Shown here: piece after piece, positions 42,214 through 51,749 of the stretch
How the letters are laid out: every line of letters starts with the position of its first letter
How positions within the stretch are numbered: the stretch's first letter is position 1
Source: Nocardioides sp. SYSU D00065
GTDB taxonomy: Bacteria > Actinomycetota > Actinomycetes > Propionibacteriales > Nocardioidaceae
NCBI RefSeq assembly: GCF_017916425.1
Contig: NZ_JAFMSX010000002.1
Span: forward strand, 800,413-864,412
Direction: 5' to 3'
DNA: 64,000 nt
Program-made: the position numbers and the translations under genes
Notes under the pieces: model-generated
Databases searched by the model: none
What the model was told of the DNA's origin: nothing
What the model saw: only the letters and a program-made list of their open reading frames with translations

Positions 42214-45200
42214 GCACACCCTTCGACCGACCGAGCTCACCGAACGGGCCGGACGGTCCCGGAAGGCCTGGCGGAGCCGGCGGACCGGGGCCGCAGCGGC
42301 CCACCGGGGCCTCGCGCCGCCCGGGCGCGCTGGTCATCACCGCGATCATCCTGATCGTCGCGTTCATGCTGCTCAGCGGCTTCGCATCGTTCTGGACCGA
42401 GCGGCTGTGGTTCGGCTCCGTGGGCTACGGGGAGGTCTTCACCACCCTGCTGCTCACCCGCGCAGGCCTGTTCCTGGTCTTCGCGGGCCTGATGGCCGCG
42501 GTGGTGGCCCTCAGCATGGCCATGGCCTACCGCTTCCGCCCGATGATCTTCCCCGGCATGCCGGGAGTCCCGGACGACGGGATGGACCGCTACCGGCAGG
42601 TGCTCGGGCCGCGCATGACCTGGGTGATCGCCGGCGCTGCGGCGGTGATGGGACTGTTCGCCGGCGCATCGGCGACCGGCCAGTGGCGCAACTACTCGCT
42701 GTGGCGGCACAGCCAGCCCTTCGGCAAGACCGACCCCTACTTCGGCAAGGACGCCGGGTTCTACGTCTTCGAGCTGCCCTTCTGGCACTACCTCGTCGAC
42801 TACGTCATGGCGCTGGCCGTGGTCGGCCTGCTCGCCAGCATCGTGGTCAACTACCTCTTCGGCGGCATCAGGCTCGCCGCGCGTCCCGGCGAGCGGCTCA
42901 CGAGTGCCGCACAGATCCAGGTCTCGGCGCTGCTCGCGCTGTTCGTGCTGGCCAAGGCCGTGGACTACTGGCTCGACCGCTTCGACCTGGTGACGAGCTC
43001 CGGCCCGATCTTCACGGGCCCGGGCTACACCGACGACAACGCGGTGCTGCCTGGCAAGGAGATTCTCGCCGGCATCGCGATCGTGTGCGCGCTGCTGTTC
43101 CTCGCGAACATCTGGCGCCGCACCTGGCTGCTGCCGTCGGTCGGCGTGGCCCTGTTCGCGCTGTCGGCGATCGTCCTCGGGCTCATCGTGCCGACCGTCG
43201 TCCAGGCGATCCGGGTCAACCCCAACGTGCCGGTGCGCGAGGGGCCGTACATCAAGGAGAACATCGACGCGACCCGCGAGGCGTACGCGCTCGACGACGT
43301 CGAGATGGGGTCCGTGTCCGGCAGCGAGGTGCCCGCGGAGGGTCGCCTCGAGGCACTCGACGAGAAGACCGCGAACGTGCCGCTGGTCGACCCGCAGGTC
43401 GTCAGCGACGTCTTCGAGCAGCAGCAGCAGGTGCGCGGCTACTACTCGGTGAGCGACGTCCTCGACGTCGACCGCTACGAGATCGAGGGCGTCGACCGTG
43501 CCGTGGTGCTCGGCGTGCGCGAGCTCGACCAGGACGCTCTCGACGAGGGCGACCGCAACTGGTCCAACCTCCACACCGTCTACACGCACGGCGACGGCGT
43601 CATCGCCGCCTATGCCAACCAGCGCCCCGCCGACGACTCGGAGCAGTCGCTGAGCATCCAGTGGGCGCAAGGCCAGCAGGCCGACGAGGACGCGCTGACC
43701 AGCCTGTCGCCCGAGGGCGTCGAGACCCGCGTCTACTTCGGCGAGCAGAGCCCGACGTACAGCATCGTGGGCAAGGCCGACGACGGCCAGGACGTGGAGC
43801 TGGTGCTGCCCTCGTCGCAGGACGAGGAGGAGGGGGAGAGCCCCGAGACGACGTACGACGGCGAGGGCGGGGTGCCGGTCGGCAGCCTCTTCCACAAGCT
43901 GCTCTACGCGGTGAAGTTCAGCGAGCCCAACTTCGTCCTGTCCAGCCTGGTCAACGAGAACTCCAAGGTGCTCTACGACCGCAACCCGCGGACCATGGTC
44001 GAGAAGGTCGCGCCGTGGCTGACCGTCGACTCCGACCCCTACCCGGTGGTCGTCGACGGCCGGATCCAGTGGGTGCTCGACGGCTACACGGTCACCGACA
44101 AGTACCCGCTGTCGCAGCGTGAGTCCCTGGAGACGATGACCGACGACTCGCTGCAGCAGAACAACGGCTTCCAGACGCTGCCCACCGACGAGATCAACTA
44201 CATGCGCAACTCGGTGAAGGCGACCGTGGACGCCTACGACGGGACGGTCCGGCTCTACGCCTGGGAGGAGTCCGACCCGATCCTGCAGGCCTGGCAGGAG
44301 GTGTTCCCCGGACTGATCGAGCCGCGCGAGGAGATCCCCGAGAACCTCGTGCCGCACCTGCGCTACCCCGAGGACCTGTTCAAGGCGCAGCGCTACCAGT
44401 TCCAGCGCTACCACGAGACTTCGGCCGCCGACTGGTTCGAGGGCTCGACCCGGTGGGAGGTCCCCAAGGACCCGCAGGCCTCCACCCGGCTACAGCCGCC
44501 GTACCGGCTCTTCTCCGAGGCCGCCGGCGAGCCCACGTGGGCGCTGACCTCGGTGTACGTCCCGCGCGAGCGCGACAACCTGGCGGCGTACATGAGCGTC
44601 AACAGCGACGCGACCAGCGAGGACTACGGCAAGATCTCCGTGCTGGAGCTGCCGGACACGCGCACGGACGGTCCCCGCCTGATCGCCGCGGCGCTGAGCA
44701 CCGACGAGACGGTGCGCCAGGAGCTGCTGAGCTTCACCCAGGGCGATGCGACGCCGGTCTTCGGCAACCTGCTCACCCTGCCGATCGGCGACAGCTTCAT
44801 GTACGTCCAGCCGCTCTACACCCGGCGCGACGACGAGTCGGCGTACCCGATCCTGCGCTTCGTGCTGGTGTCCTACCAGGGCCGGGTCGGCATCGGCGAG
44901 ACCCTGCGCGACGCCATCGCCGACTCCCTCGACGGCGCGGTCGCTCCGGACGACGGTGAGGAACCCGAGACCGAGGACCCGGAGACCGAGGACCCGGAGA
45001 CGGAGGACCCGGAGGCCGAGCCGACGGAGTCGCCGGCGGCCGAGCCGACCGAAACCCCGACCACCCCGGTGCCGGGCGGCACGCAGGCCCAGATCCGCCG
45101 GCTGCTGGTGCAGGCGGAGGCGAAGTTCACCGAGGCCGACGAGGCCCAGCAGGCGGGCGACACCGTGCGGTGGGCGCGGCTGATGGAGGAGGGCCGCGAG

Positions 45201-45233
45201 CTGATCGAGGAGGCCGTCCGCCTGGCCGGCTGA
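42210..45233 (+). CDS. UPF0182 family large membrane protein
   Basis: A 1007-residue protein. A Pro/Gly-rich cytoplasmic N-terminus precedes about seven transmembrane helices (about residues 45-345, beginning LVITAIILIVAFMLLSGFAS), then a roughly 550-residue extracytoplasmic domain with RVNPNVPVREGPYIKENIDA, GIHxT-like aromatic blocks and YRLFSEAAGEPTW. The C-terminal tail has an acidic repeat of ETEDP units encoded by three 15-base repeats (44967-45011) and a final helix rich in Glu/Ala. This matches UPF0182 (Rv3193c), of unknown function. A hairpin follows. Confidence 0.92.
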   Translation: MSTPFDRPSSPNGPDGPGRPGGAGGPGPQRPTGASRRPGALVITAIILIVAFMLLSGFASFWTERLWFGSVGYGEVFTTLLLTRAGLFLVFAGLMAAVVALSMAMAYRFRPMIFPGMPGVPDDGMDRYRQVLGPRMTWVIAGAAAVMGLFAGASATGQWRNYSLWRHSQPFGKTDPYFGKDAGFYVFELPFWHYLVDYVMALAVVGLLASIVVNYLFGGIRLAARPGERLTSAAQIQVSALLALFVLAKAVDYWLDRFDLVTSSGPIFTGPGYTDDNAVLPGKEILAGIAIVCALLFLANIWRRTWLLPSVGVALFALSAIVLGLIVPTVVQAIRVNPNVPVREGPYIKENIDATREAYALDDVEMGSVSGSEVPAEGRLEALDEKTANVPLVDPQVVSDVFEQQQQVRGYYSVSDVLDVDRYEIEGVDRAVVLGVRELDQDALDEGDRNWSNLHTVYTHGDGVIAAYANQRPADDSEQSLSIQWAQGQQADEDALTSLSPEGVETRVYFGEQSPTYSIVGKADDGQDVELVLPSSQDEEEGESPETTYDGEGGVPVGSLFHKLLYAVKFSEPNFVLSSLVNENSKVLYDRNPRTMVEKVAPWLTVDSDPYPVVVDGRIQWVLDGYTVTDKYPLSQRESLETMTDDSLQQNNGFQTLPTDEINYMRNSVKATVDAYDGTVRLYAWEESDPILQAWQEVFPGLIEPREEIPENLVPHLRYPEDLFKAQRYQFQRYHETSAADWFEGSTRWEVPKDPQASTRLQPPYRLFSEAAGEPTWALTSVYVPRERDNLAAYMSVNSDATSEDYGKISVLELPDTRTDGPRLIAAALSTDETVRQELLSFTQGDATPVFGNLLTLPIGDSFMYVQPLYTRRDDESAYPILRFVLVSYQGRVGIGETLRDAIADSLDGAVAPDDGEEPETEDPETEDPETEDPEAEPTESPAAEPTETPTTPVPGGTQAQIRRLLVQAEAKFTEADEAQQAGDTVRWARLMEEGRELIEEAVRLAG

Positions 45234-45242
45234 GCGTCCGGG

Positions 45243-45259
45243 GACCCCGATTTGGGGTC
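45243..45259 (+). terminator. Hairpin after UPF0182 gene
   Basis: GACCCC (45243-45248) pairs with GGGGTC (45254-45259) around five bases, 10 bases after the stop codon. It overlaps the probable -35 box of the tRNA promoter. Confidence 0.5.
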
Positions 45260-45281
45260 TCGCCGAGCAGCCCTGTAATGT
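45252..45281 (+). promoter_or_regulatory. Probable tRNA-fMet promoter
   Basis: TAATGT (45276-45281) is a good -10 box, 12 bases before the mature tRNA 5' end, with TTGGGG (45252-45257) as a weak -35 at 18-base spacing. The -35 lies inside the preceding hairpin. Confidence 0.45.
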
Positions 45282-45293
45282 TCTGTTCACCGA

Positions 45294-45367
45294 CGCGGGG
45301 TGGAGCAGCTCGGTAGCTCGCTGGGCTCATAACCCAGAGGTCGCAGGTTCAAATCCTGCCCCCGCTA
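45294..45367 (+). tRNA. Initiator tRNA-fMet (anticodon CAT)
   Basis: A 74-base gene with complete cloverleaf. The acceptor is CGCGGGG against CCCCGCT, leaving C1 unpaired opposite U72, the mark of a bacterial initiator. The D arm is GAGCAGCTCGGTAGCTC. The anticodon arm CTGGG-CTCATAA-CCCAG has the three G:C pairs required for initiators. The T arm is GCAGG-TTCAAAT-CCTGC. The discriminator is A and CCA is not encoded. Confidence 0.96.
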
Positions 45368-45372
45368 CAAAG

Positions 45373-45412
45373 AACAGGGCCTGACCTGCGGAAACGCAGA
45401 TCAGGCCCTGTT
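45373..45412 (+). terminator. Terminator of the tRNA-fMet gene
   Basis: AACAGGGCCTGA (45373-45384) pairs perfectly with TCAGGCCCTGTT (45401-45412), with CTGCG/CGCAG inside and a GAAA loop. It starts 5 bases after the tRNA. Confidence 0.85.
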
Positions 45413-45758
45413 GCTGTGTGTCGCGGTTTCCCACGTCTTCTCTACCGAAGCGCGCAGACAGCGGCAGACCCGGACGTTGGAGTTCGAGACGTCATGAGAA
45501 TCCTCGGTCCGGACCGGCGGAGATCATGACGTTGCACAAGCGCTGATCCGGCCGGCAGGGACGCGTGGGTCGCGGCAGGTCGGGACGCTCTCATGCGCGG
45601 CTTCCCCAAACGCATCCCGGGGGCATGCCGAGGACGCCTAGGGGCTGTCGCTCCCATGCTCCGCGAGGCAAGGCGAGCAGGGCGTCGACGAGTGCTCGGC
45701 CGAGCGGCAGGTGACCAAGCCGTCATCGGGCGGAGGGCCACGTCGGACGCGCCGCAGC
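45413..45758. other. Gap with no gene; contains a two-tier palindrome
   Basis: About 345 bases with only short, unconvincing open frames. CGTCATGA (45490-45497) and TCATGACG (45524-45531) form an outer inverted repeat. Exactly in the middle, flanked by 7 bases on each side, sits the perfect 12-bp palindrome CGGTCCGGACCG (45505-45516). No integrase or attachment-site duplicate of the tRNA end was found. Confidence 0.6.
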
Positions 45759-46073
45759 CTAGGCGAGGACGTACGGCGGGACGAGCAGGCCGCCGATGAT
45801 GCACGCCCAGCCGAGGAACAACCACGGGTAGTGACGGCCTGTCGACGGTCGGGGGCTGCGGATCTCCCGCAGGCGACCGAGGTAGCCGACCGAGGCGAAG
45901 GCGGCGCCCAGGAGGCCGAGGGGCACACCGATCCAGAACTCGGTGACGCCGCTGGAGGCGGCGAGGCAGGCGTAGAGGCCGGCGACCCCCAAGCCGGCCG
46001 CGATGAGCGGTACGGCGCTGCGGAGCAGCTGCCGATGCTCCATGCCCTTCACGGCCCGGTCCATCGCAGTCAT
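45759..46073 (-). CDS. Small membrane protein behind LysR
   Basis: A 104-residue protein with three hydrophobic segments (LLRSAVPLIAAGLGVAGLYA, FWIGVPLGLLGAAFASVGYL, WLFLGWACIIGGLLVPPYVL). ATG 46073 follows AGGAGGAG and overlaps the LysR stop as ATGA, so it is translated from the LysR transcript. The family is not recognised. Confidence 0.65.
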   Translation of the reverse strand: MTAMDRAVKGMEHRQLLRSAVPLIAAGLGVAGLYACLAASSGVTEFWIGVPLGLLGAAFASVGYLGRLREIRSPRPSTGRHYPWLFLGWACIIGGLLVPPYVLA

Positions 46074-46942
46074 GCTCCTCCTCGGTCCAGCAGCGGAAGG
46101 AACCTGCGCAGCGCACCGCTGGTCGCCGCCGGGTTCCAGGCGAAGCCCACCTCCCACTCGGCACGGGGCGCGTCGATCGCCACGAGCTGCACCCCCGGCG
46201 GCGCGATCCGCTCGGCGCTGGCCGGTACGACGGCGACTCCGAGGTGCGCGGCGGTCAACGCCAGGACCGTCTGGAGGTCGTCCGCCTCCTGCACGATCTC
46301 CGGTCGGCATCCGAGCTCCTCGAGCATCCCGTCCACCTGGGCGGTGAGGCCGGGCCCCCGGGCGGGGCGCAGCCGTACGAGCGGGTGGTCCTCGAGCCAT
46401 GCCGCGAGGACACCCGTGCCCGGCGGCTCCACCCCGCGGGCGGAGGCGATCGCCAGGCGGTCCCGGGCCAGGGGTATGGCCTCGAGGTCGGGCGGCACGG
46501 GCATGCGCACGAACGCGCCGTCGAGCCGGCCGGTGCGCAGGCGCTCGACCTGGACCGACGAGGGGAGGTCGTCCAGGGCGACGGTGATCTCCGGGCAGCG
46601 GTCGCGGAACCGGGCGACGAGGCTGGGGGCGAGCTCGATGCTCGACAGGCCGAAGCCCAGTGCGAGGTGCCCCTCCTCCCCGGCGGCGAGACGTCGCAGC
46701 CGGTGGTCGAACTCCCGCAACCGGCGGTCGAGCTCGGTCGCCTCCGCGAGCAGGGTGCGTCCAGCGGCCGTCAGGCGCGCGCCGCGACGACCGCGCACGA
46801 AGAGCACGGTCCCGGCGAGCCGCTCGAGCTGCTGGACCTGCTTGGTCAGCGCCGGCTGGGTGATGCGCAACCGGGCGGCCGCTGCCCCGAACGTGGGACT
46901 CTGGGCGGTCGTCACGAACGTCCGGAGCAGGCGGTGATCCAT
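46070..46942 (-). CDS. LysR family transcriptional regulator
   Basis: A 290-residue regulator. The HTH reads LLRTFVTTAQSPTFGAAAAR, then LRITQPALTKQVQQLERLAG. The effector domain follows from about residue 90 (LALGFGLSSIELAPSLVARF; TAAHLGVAVVPASAERI). It is divergent from a nitrilase-family gene with a 70-base gap, so it probably controls that gene in response to a substrate or product. An AT-rich GGAATATTG stretch (46963-46971) in the gap is a candidate site. Confidence 0.9.
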   Translation of the reverse strand: MDHRLLRTFVTTAQSPTFGAAAARLRITQPALTKQVQQLERLAGTVLFVRGRRGARLTAAGRTLLAEATELDRRLREFDHRLRRLAAGEEGHLALGFGLSSIELAPSLVARFRDRCPEITVALDDLPSSVQVERLRTGRLDGAFVRMPVPPDLEAIPLARDRLAIASARGVEPPGTGVLAAWLEDHPLVRLRPARGPGLTAQVDGMLEELGCRPEIVQEADDLQTVLALTAAHLGVAVVPASAERIAPPGVQLVAIDAPRAEWEVGFAWNPAATSGALRRFLPLLDRGGA

Positions 46943-47012
46943 TCCGCAAGGTTATCGCAGGCCGGAATATTGTTAGTGGACAGAAACCCGGGGCGGCCAG
47001 TCGAATGGAGAC

Positions 47013-47963
47013 ATGAGCCTGCGTGTCGCGACGGTCCAATTCGAAGCCGTACCGGACGACCCCTGTCAGAACCTGGCGACGGTGCGCCGCCTCGCCACCG
47101 CCGCTGCGGCGGACGGGGCGCAGCTGGTCGTGTTCCCGGAGATGTGCCTGCTGGGCTACTGGCACCTGCGCCGCCACGACGCGGCCACGCTCCACGACCT
47201 GGCCGAGGCGTCGGACGGCCCTCTGGTCCGCGCGGTGGGGGAGCTCGCCGCCGAGCTCGGGATCGGGGTCGGGGCGGGCTTCCTCGAGCGGGGCGCCGAC
47301 GGCCGGCTGTTCAACTCGTACGCTGTCTGCCTGCCCGACGGGGGCGTCCACGTCCACCGCAAGCTGCACGCCTTCGAGCACGAGGCGATCTCCAGCGGCA
47401 GCGACTACACGGTCTTCGACACCCCGTGGGGCGTTCGGGCCGGCATCTTGATCTGCTGGGACAACAACCTCGTCGAAAACGTCCGGATCACCGCCCTGCT
47501 GGGGGCCGACGTCCTGCTGGCGCCGCACCAGACCGGTGGCACGAACTCGCGCAGCCCGCACGGCATGAAGCCCGTCCCCGTGGAGTTGTGGGACCGGCGC
47601 ACGGAGGATCCCGAGGCGATCGCGGCCGCCATCACGGGTCCGAACGGCCGCGGCTGGCTGATGCGGTGGCTACCGGCCCGCGCCCACGACAACGGCCTGT
47701 TCGTGGTCTTCAGCAACGGCGTGGGGCGCGACGACGACGAGATCCGCACCGGCAACGCCATGGTGCTCGACCCCTACGGCCGCATCGTGGCCGAGACCAC
47801 CGCCGCGGCCGACGCCGTGGTCATCGCCGACCTGGACCTGGGCCTGCTGCCCACGTCGACCGGCCGCCGCTGGCTGACCGGCCGGCGCCCCGACCTCTAC
47901 GCTCCGCTGACGCAGCGCTACGGCAACGAGGTCGACGCCAGAACAGTGCGGTTCGGGGGCTAG
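47013..47963 (+). CDS. Carbon-nitrogen (nitrilase-superfamily) hydrolase
   Basis: A 316-residue enzyme with the full catalytic set: Glu in LVVFPEMCLLGYW (about 42), Lys in GVHVHRKLHAFEHE (about 115) and Cys in AGILICWDNNLVENV (about 149). It cleaves non-peptide C-N bonds, usually amides or N-carbamoyl groups, to release ammonia. The sequence around PHQTGGTNSRSPHG is an insert near the active site that may set specificity. ATG 47013 is used. The divergent LysR is the likely regulator. Confidence 0.9.
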   Translation: MSLRVATVQFEAVPDDPCQNLATVRRLATAAAADGAQLVVFPEMCLLGYWHLRRHDAATLHDLAEASDGPLVRAVGELAAELGIGVGAGFLERGADGRLFNSYAVCLPDGGVHVHRKLHAFEHEAISSGSDYTVFDTPWGVRAGILICWDNNLVENVRITALLGADVLLAPHQTGGTNSRSPHGMKPVPVELWDRRTEDPEAIAAAITGPNGRGWLMRWLPARAHDNGLFVVFSNGVGRDDDEIRTGNAMVLDPYGRIVAETTAAADAVVIADLDLGLLPTSTGRRWLTGRRPDLYAPLTQRYGNEVDARTVRFGG

Positions 47964-48025
47964 CGAGCCGCCGTCCAGCGCGCCCCCGGGCGAGGAGATC
48001 CTCCCAGCGCCCGAAGTGGGCCACC

Positions 48026-48041
48026 GGCGCCCATGGGCGCC
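48026..48041. repeat. Perfect 16-bp palindrome upstream of the fec operon
   Basis: GGCGCCCATGGGCGCC is fully self-complementary. It lies 59 bases before the permease ATG and 63 bases past the stop of the nitrilase gene. It may be a terminator foot, an operator or chance in GC-rich DNA. Confidence 0.35.
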
Positions 48042-48062
48042 GCCTGTCGCTACGATGTCGCT

Positions 48063-48081
48063 GTTGCAAAAAGGTTGCAAC
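48063..48081. promoter_or_regulatory. Inverted-repeat operator of the FecBCD operon
   Basis: GTTGCAA (48063-48069), five spacer bases and TTGCAAC (48075-48081) form a perfect 19-bp inverted repeat. A -10-like TACGAT (48051-48056) is just upstream, so the repeat would sit at the transcription start, a repressor position. The permease ATG is at 48100. Confidence 0.6.
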
Positions 48082-48099
48082 AAGACCAGCGGGGGCAGG

Positions 48100-49191
48100 A
48101 TGACGACGGGCACCGCCACACGGCCGGACGCGGCTGCCGTCCTCGACCTCGGCGCCGTACGCCGACGCACGTCCGCCTGGCTGCTCGGTCTCGTGGCCGG
48201 ACTGCTCGCCACCGTCGTCGCCGGTGTCGGGATCGGCGCCTTCTCGGTGCCGGCCGGCACGATCGCGCAGGTCGTCGCCCACCACGTGGTGGGCTGGCCG
48301 GGGGAGCGGTCCTGGAGCGCGCCGGTGGACGCGATCGTGTGGCAGGTGCGGCTCCCGCGCGTGCTGCTCGGCGCCCTTGTGGGCGCCGGCCTGGCGATCT
48401 GCGGCGTCGCGCTGCAGGCGATGGTCCGCAACGTGCTGGCCGACCCCTACCTGCTCGGCGTGAACTCCGGCGCCTCGAGCGGTGCGGCCGCGGCGATCCT
48501 GTTCGGCCTCGGCGCCGGCGTCGTGGAGCACACGCTGCAGGTGACCGCCTTCCTCGGCGCGCTCGCGGCGTCGCTGCTCGTCCTGCTCGTCGCCCGCAGC
48601 GCCGGCCGCGTCACGTCGGTCCGGCTGCTGCTGGCAGGGGTGGCGGTCGGATACGCGCTCTACGCGCTCACCAGCTTCCTCATCTTCGCCTCGGGCTCGG
48701 CCGAGGGCGCGCGGTCGGTGATGTTCTGGCTGCTCGGGTCGCTCGGTCTGGCGCGCTGGGACCTGCCGCTCGCGGTCGTGGCGGTCGTGGTGGTCGGCGC
48801 GACCGGCGCGCTGACCCTGTGGGGCCGGCGCCTGGACGCGCTGTCGATCGGCGACGAGACCGCCCACACCCTCGGCGTCCACCCGGAGCGCTTTCGGCTG
48901 CAGCTGCTGGTGCTGGTCGCGCTGTGCGTGGGTGTGGTCGTCTCCGCCGCGGGCAGCATCGGCTTCGTCGGCCTGGTCGTCCCGCACCTCGCGCGTCGCG
49001 CCGTCGGCGGCGCCCATGTGCGCGTGGTGGCTGTCGCCGCGCTCATGGGGGCGATCCTCCTGGTCTGGGCAGACGTCCTGGCCCGCACGCTCTTCGCCCC
49101 GCAGGAGATCCCCATCGGGATCATCACCTCCCTGGTCGGCGCCCCGTTCCTGCTCGTGCTGATCCGCCGCCTGCATGCCACCGCCGCCTGA
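48100..49191 (+). CDS. FecCD-family iron/cobalamin-type ABC permease
   Basis: A 363-residue permease with about ten hydrophobic segments. LPRVLLGALVGAGLAICGVA, LQAMVRNVLADPYLLGVNSG and GSIGFVGLVVPHLARR are the classical FecCD/BtuC blocks, the last being the coupling region that contacts the ATPase. It imports iron-siderophore, heme or cobalamin-type ligands; which one is unknown. It is the first gene of a four-gene operon. ATG 48100 follows a GGGGGCAGG site. Confidence 0.9.
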   Translation: MTTGTATRPDAAAVLDLGAVRRRTSAWLLGLVAGLLATVVAGVGIGAFSVPAGTIAQVVAHHVVGWPGERSWSAPVDAIVWQVRLPRVLLGALVGAGLAICGVALQAMVRNVLADPYLLGVNSGASSGAAAAILFGLGAGVVEHTLQVTAFLGALAASLLVLLVARSAGRVTSVRLLLAGVAVGYALYALTSFLIFASGSAEGARSVMFWLLGSLGLARWDLPLAVVAVVVVGATGALTLWGRRLDALSIGDETAHTLGVHPERFRLQLLVLVALCVGVVVSAAGSIGFVGLVVPHLARRAVGGAHVRVVAVAALMGAILLVWADVLARTLFAPQEIPIGIITSLVGAPFLLVLIRRLHATAA

Positions 49192-49251
49192 CCCGATCCC
49201 GCCGCTCGATCCCGCCCGATCCCGCCCGTGCCCACCGACAGGAGACCCCAC

Positions 49252-50243
49252 GTGCCCCAGCCCACGTCGTACGCCGTTGCCGCCGCCGTGCTGCTCGCCG
49301 CCGGACTCTCCGCCTGCGGTGCGGCGGAGAGCGACAGCGCGCCCACGTCCACCAGCACCGGGTCCTACCCCGTCACCGTTGAGAACTGTGGCGCCGAGGT
49401 GAGGTTCGAGCAGGCGCCGGAGCGCCTGGTGCTGCTGAAGAGCTCGGCCGTGCCGTTCCTGCACGAGATCGGGGTGATGGACCGCGTGACCGCGCGCGCC
49501 GGGCAGTACCCGGCGGAGTACTACGACGAGGAGACGCTCGCCGCGCTGGAGGACATCCCGCTGCTCACCGACGAGCTCGACAGCAGCGGTCACCTGCAGA
49601 TCTCGAAGGAGGTCGTCCTCGCCCAGGAGCCCGACCTGGTGCTCGGCCAGGTCGACAACCTCTCGCGCGAGTCGCTCGACGCGGTCGGCGTCCCCCTCAT
49701 CGAGGAACCCGCCCTGTGCGAGGCCGGCGTCGACGAGCCGGGCTTCGACGACGTGTACGCGCAGCTCGAGCTCTACGGGCAGGTCTTCGGGCGGGAGCGC
49801 CAGGCGCGGGAGGCCATCGCCGACCTCGAGGATGACCTGCGGGAGATCGAGGCCGAGGTGGGGGAGCCGGAGGGACGCACGGCAGCGGTGCTCTACCCCA
49901 CGGTCGGCGGCGGCACGACGTACGCCTACGGCACGAGGAGCATGGCGCACCCCCAGCTCGAGGCGGCCGGTCTCGAGAACGTCTTCGGCGACGTCGACGA
50001 GCGGGTCTTCGAGGTCAGCCTCGAGGAGCTGCTGGGTCGCGATCCCGACGTCCTGGTCCTGCTCCACAGCGAGGGCGACCCGGCCGCGGTCGAGGCGGCG
50101 GTCACCGAGCTGCCGGGCGCCGAGGACCTCACGGCGGTCCGCAACGGCGACGTCCTCGTGCAGCTGTTCAACTTCACCGAGCCGCCGTCCCCGCTCGTGG
50201 TCGAGGGACTGGCGCGGATCGTGGAGAGGTTCGGCCCCACCTC

Positions 50244-50247
<4 letters not shown>
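49252..50247 (+). CDS. FecB-type substrate-binding lipoprotein
   Basis: A 331-residue lipoprotein. The leader AVAAAVLLAAGLSACGAAES ends in the lipobox LSAC. The mature part has the two-lobed helical-backbone plan of PeriplaBP_2 proteins (ERLVLLKSSAVPFLHEIGVM; EVVLAQEPDLVLGQVDNLSR; ELLGRDPDVLVLLHS). GTG 49252 follows AGGAG and is preferred to GTG 49228. It captures the ligand for the adjoining permease. Confidence 0.88.
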
Positions 50248-51034
<787 letters not shown>

Positions 51035-51038
<4 letters not shown>

Positions 51039-51724
51039 ACCACGACACCGGGTTGCAGGACACGATCAACGAGTACTGGACCGAGCGGGCGCCGTCCTAC
51101 GACGCCTACCAGCAGCGCCCCGAGCGCCGCGACCTCGACCTCGAGGTGTGGGGGAGGGCCTGGTCCTCGGCGCTGCCGCCGGCACCGGCCGACGTGCTGG
51201 ACGTCGGCACCGGCAGCGGTCATGTCGCGCGGCTGCTGGCGGGGCTGGGGCACCGGGTCACCGGCATCGACCTCTCGGCCGGCATGCTCGCGATCGCCGA
51301 GCAGCACGCCGCGACGGATCGTCGCGCGCCGCGCTTCCTCGAGGGCGACGCGGTGGACCCGGACCTCCCGCCGGAGTCCTTCGACGCGGTGGTGGGCCGC
51401 TACGTGATGTGGACCCTGCGCGACCCCGAGGCGGCGGTCGGCAACTGGCTGCGGCTGCTGCGTCCGGGCGGGGTCGTCGCCATGGCGGACAGCACGTGGT
51501 TCGCCGACGGCCTCGGGGACCTGTACGGCGAGCGTCCCGCCGGGAGGCTCCCGTTGGCGGAGGCGCGGAGCATCGAGGAGGTGCGCGACGCCATGGTGCG
51601 CGGCGGGCTCGCCGACGTCACCGTCACCCCGCTGGCGGAGGTCCTCGAGCTCGACCGGAGGCTCGGGGTGGCGCCGGGCCACGACGTGGTGGTGCAGTAC
51701 CTGCTCGTCGGCCGGAAGGCCTGA
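51035..51724 (+). CDS. Class I SAM methyltransferase in the importer operon
   Basis: A 229-residue enzyme. VLDVGTGSGHVARLLAGLGH is motif I, VTGIDLSAGMLAIAEQHAA motif II, DAVVGRYVMWTLRDPEAAV motif IV and LRLLRPGGVVAMADS motif V. The ATGA overlap with the ATPase makes it the fourth gene of the importer operon, suggesting it modifies the imported ligand (for example a metallophore) or a product made from it. That link is inferred only from position. Confidence 0.85.
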
Positions 51725-51749
51725 GGGTCCGACCTGGTCGGGGCGCCGG

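Noticed and set aside
42237..44414. 725-residue minus-strand open frame inside the UPF0182 gene
   Set aside because: It is a His/Val/Asp-rich antisense shadow typical of high-GC genes; the plus strand encodes a clear membrane protein.
45294..45758. Integration site or genomic-island border at the tRNA
   Set aside because: No integrase, no duplicated tRNA 3' end, and the tRNA is followed by its own terminator. Neighbouring genes show ordinary composition.
47821..50067. 748-residue minus-strand open frame across the importer operon
   Set aside because: It is antisense to genes with intact permease and lipoprotein motifs; the composition (Gln/Arg/His-rich) is that of a shadow frame.
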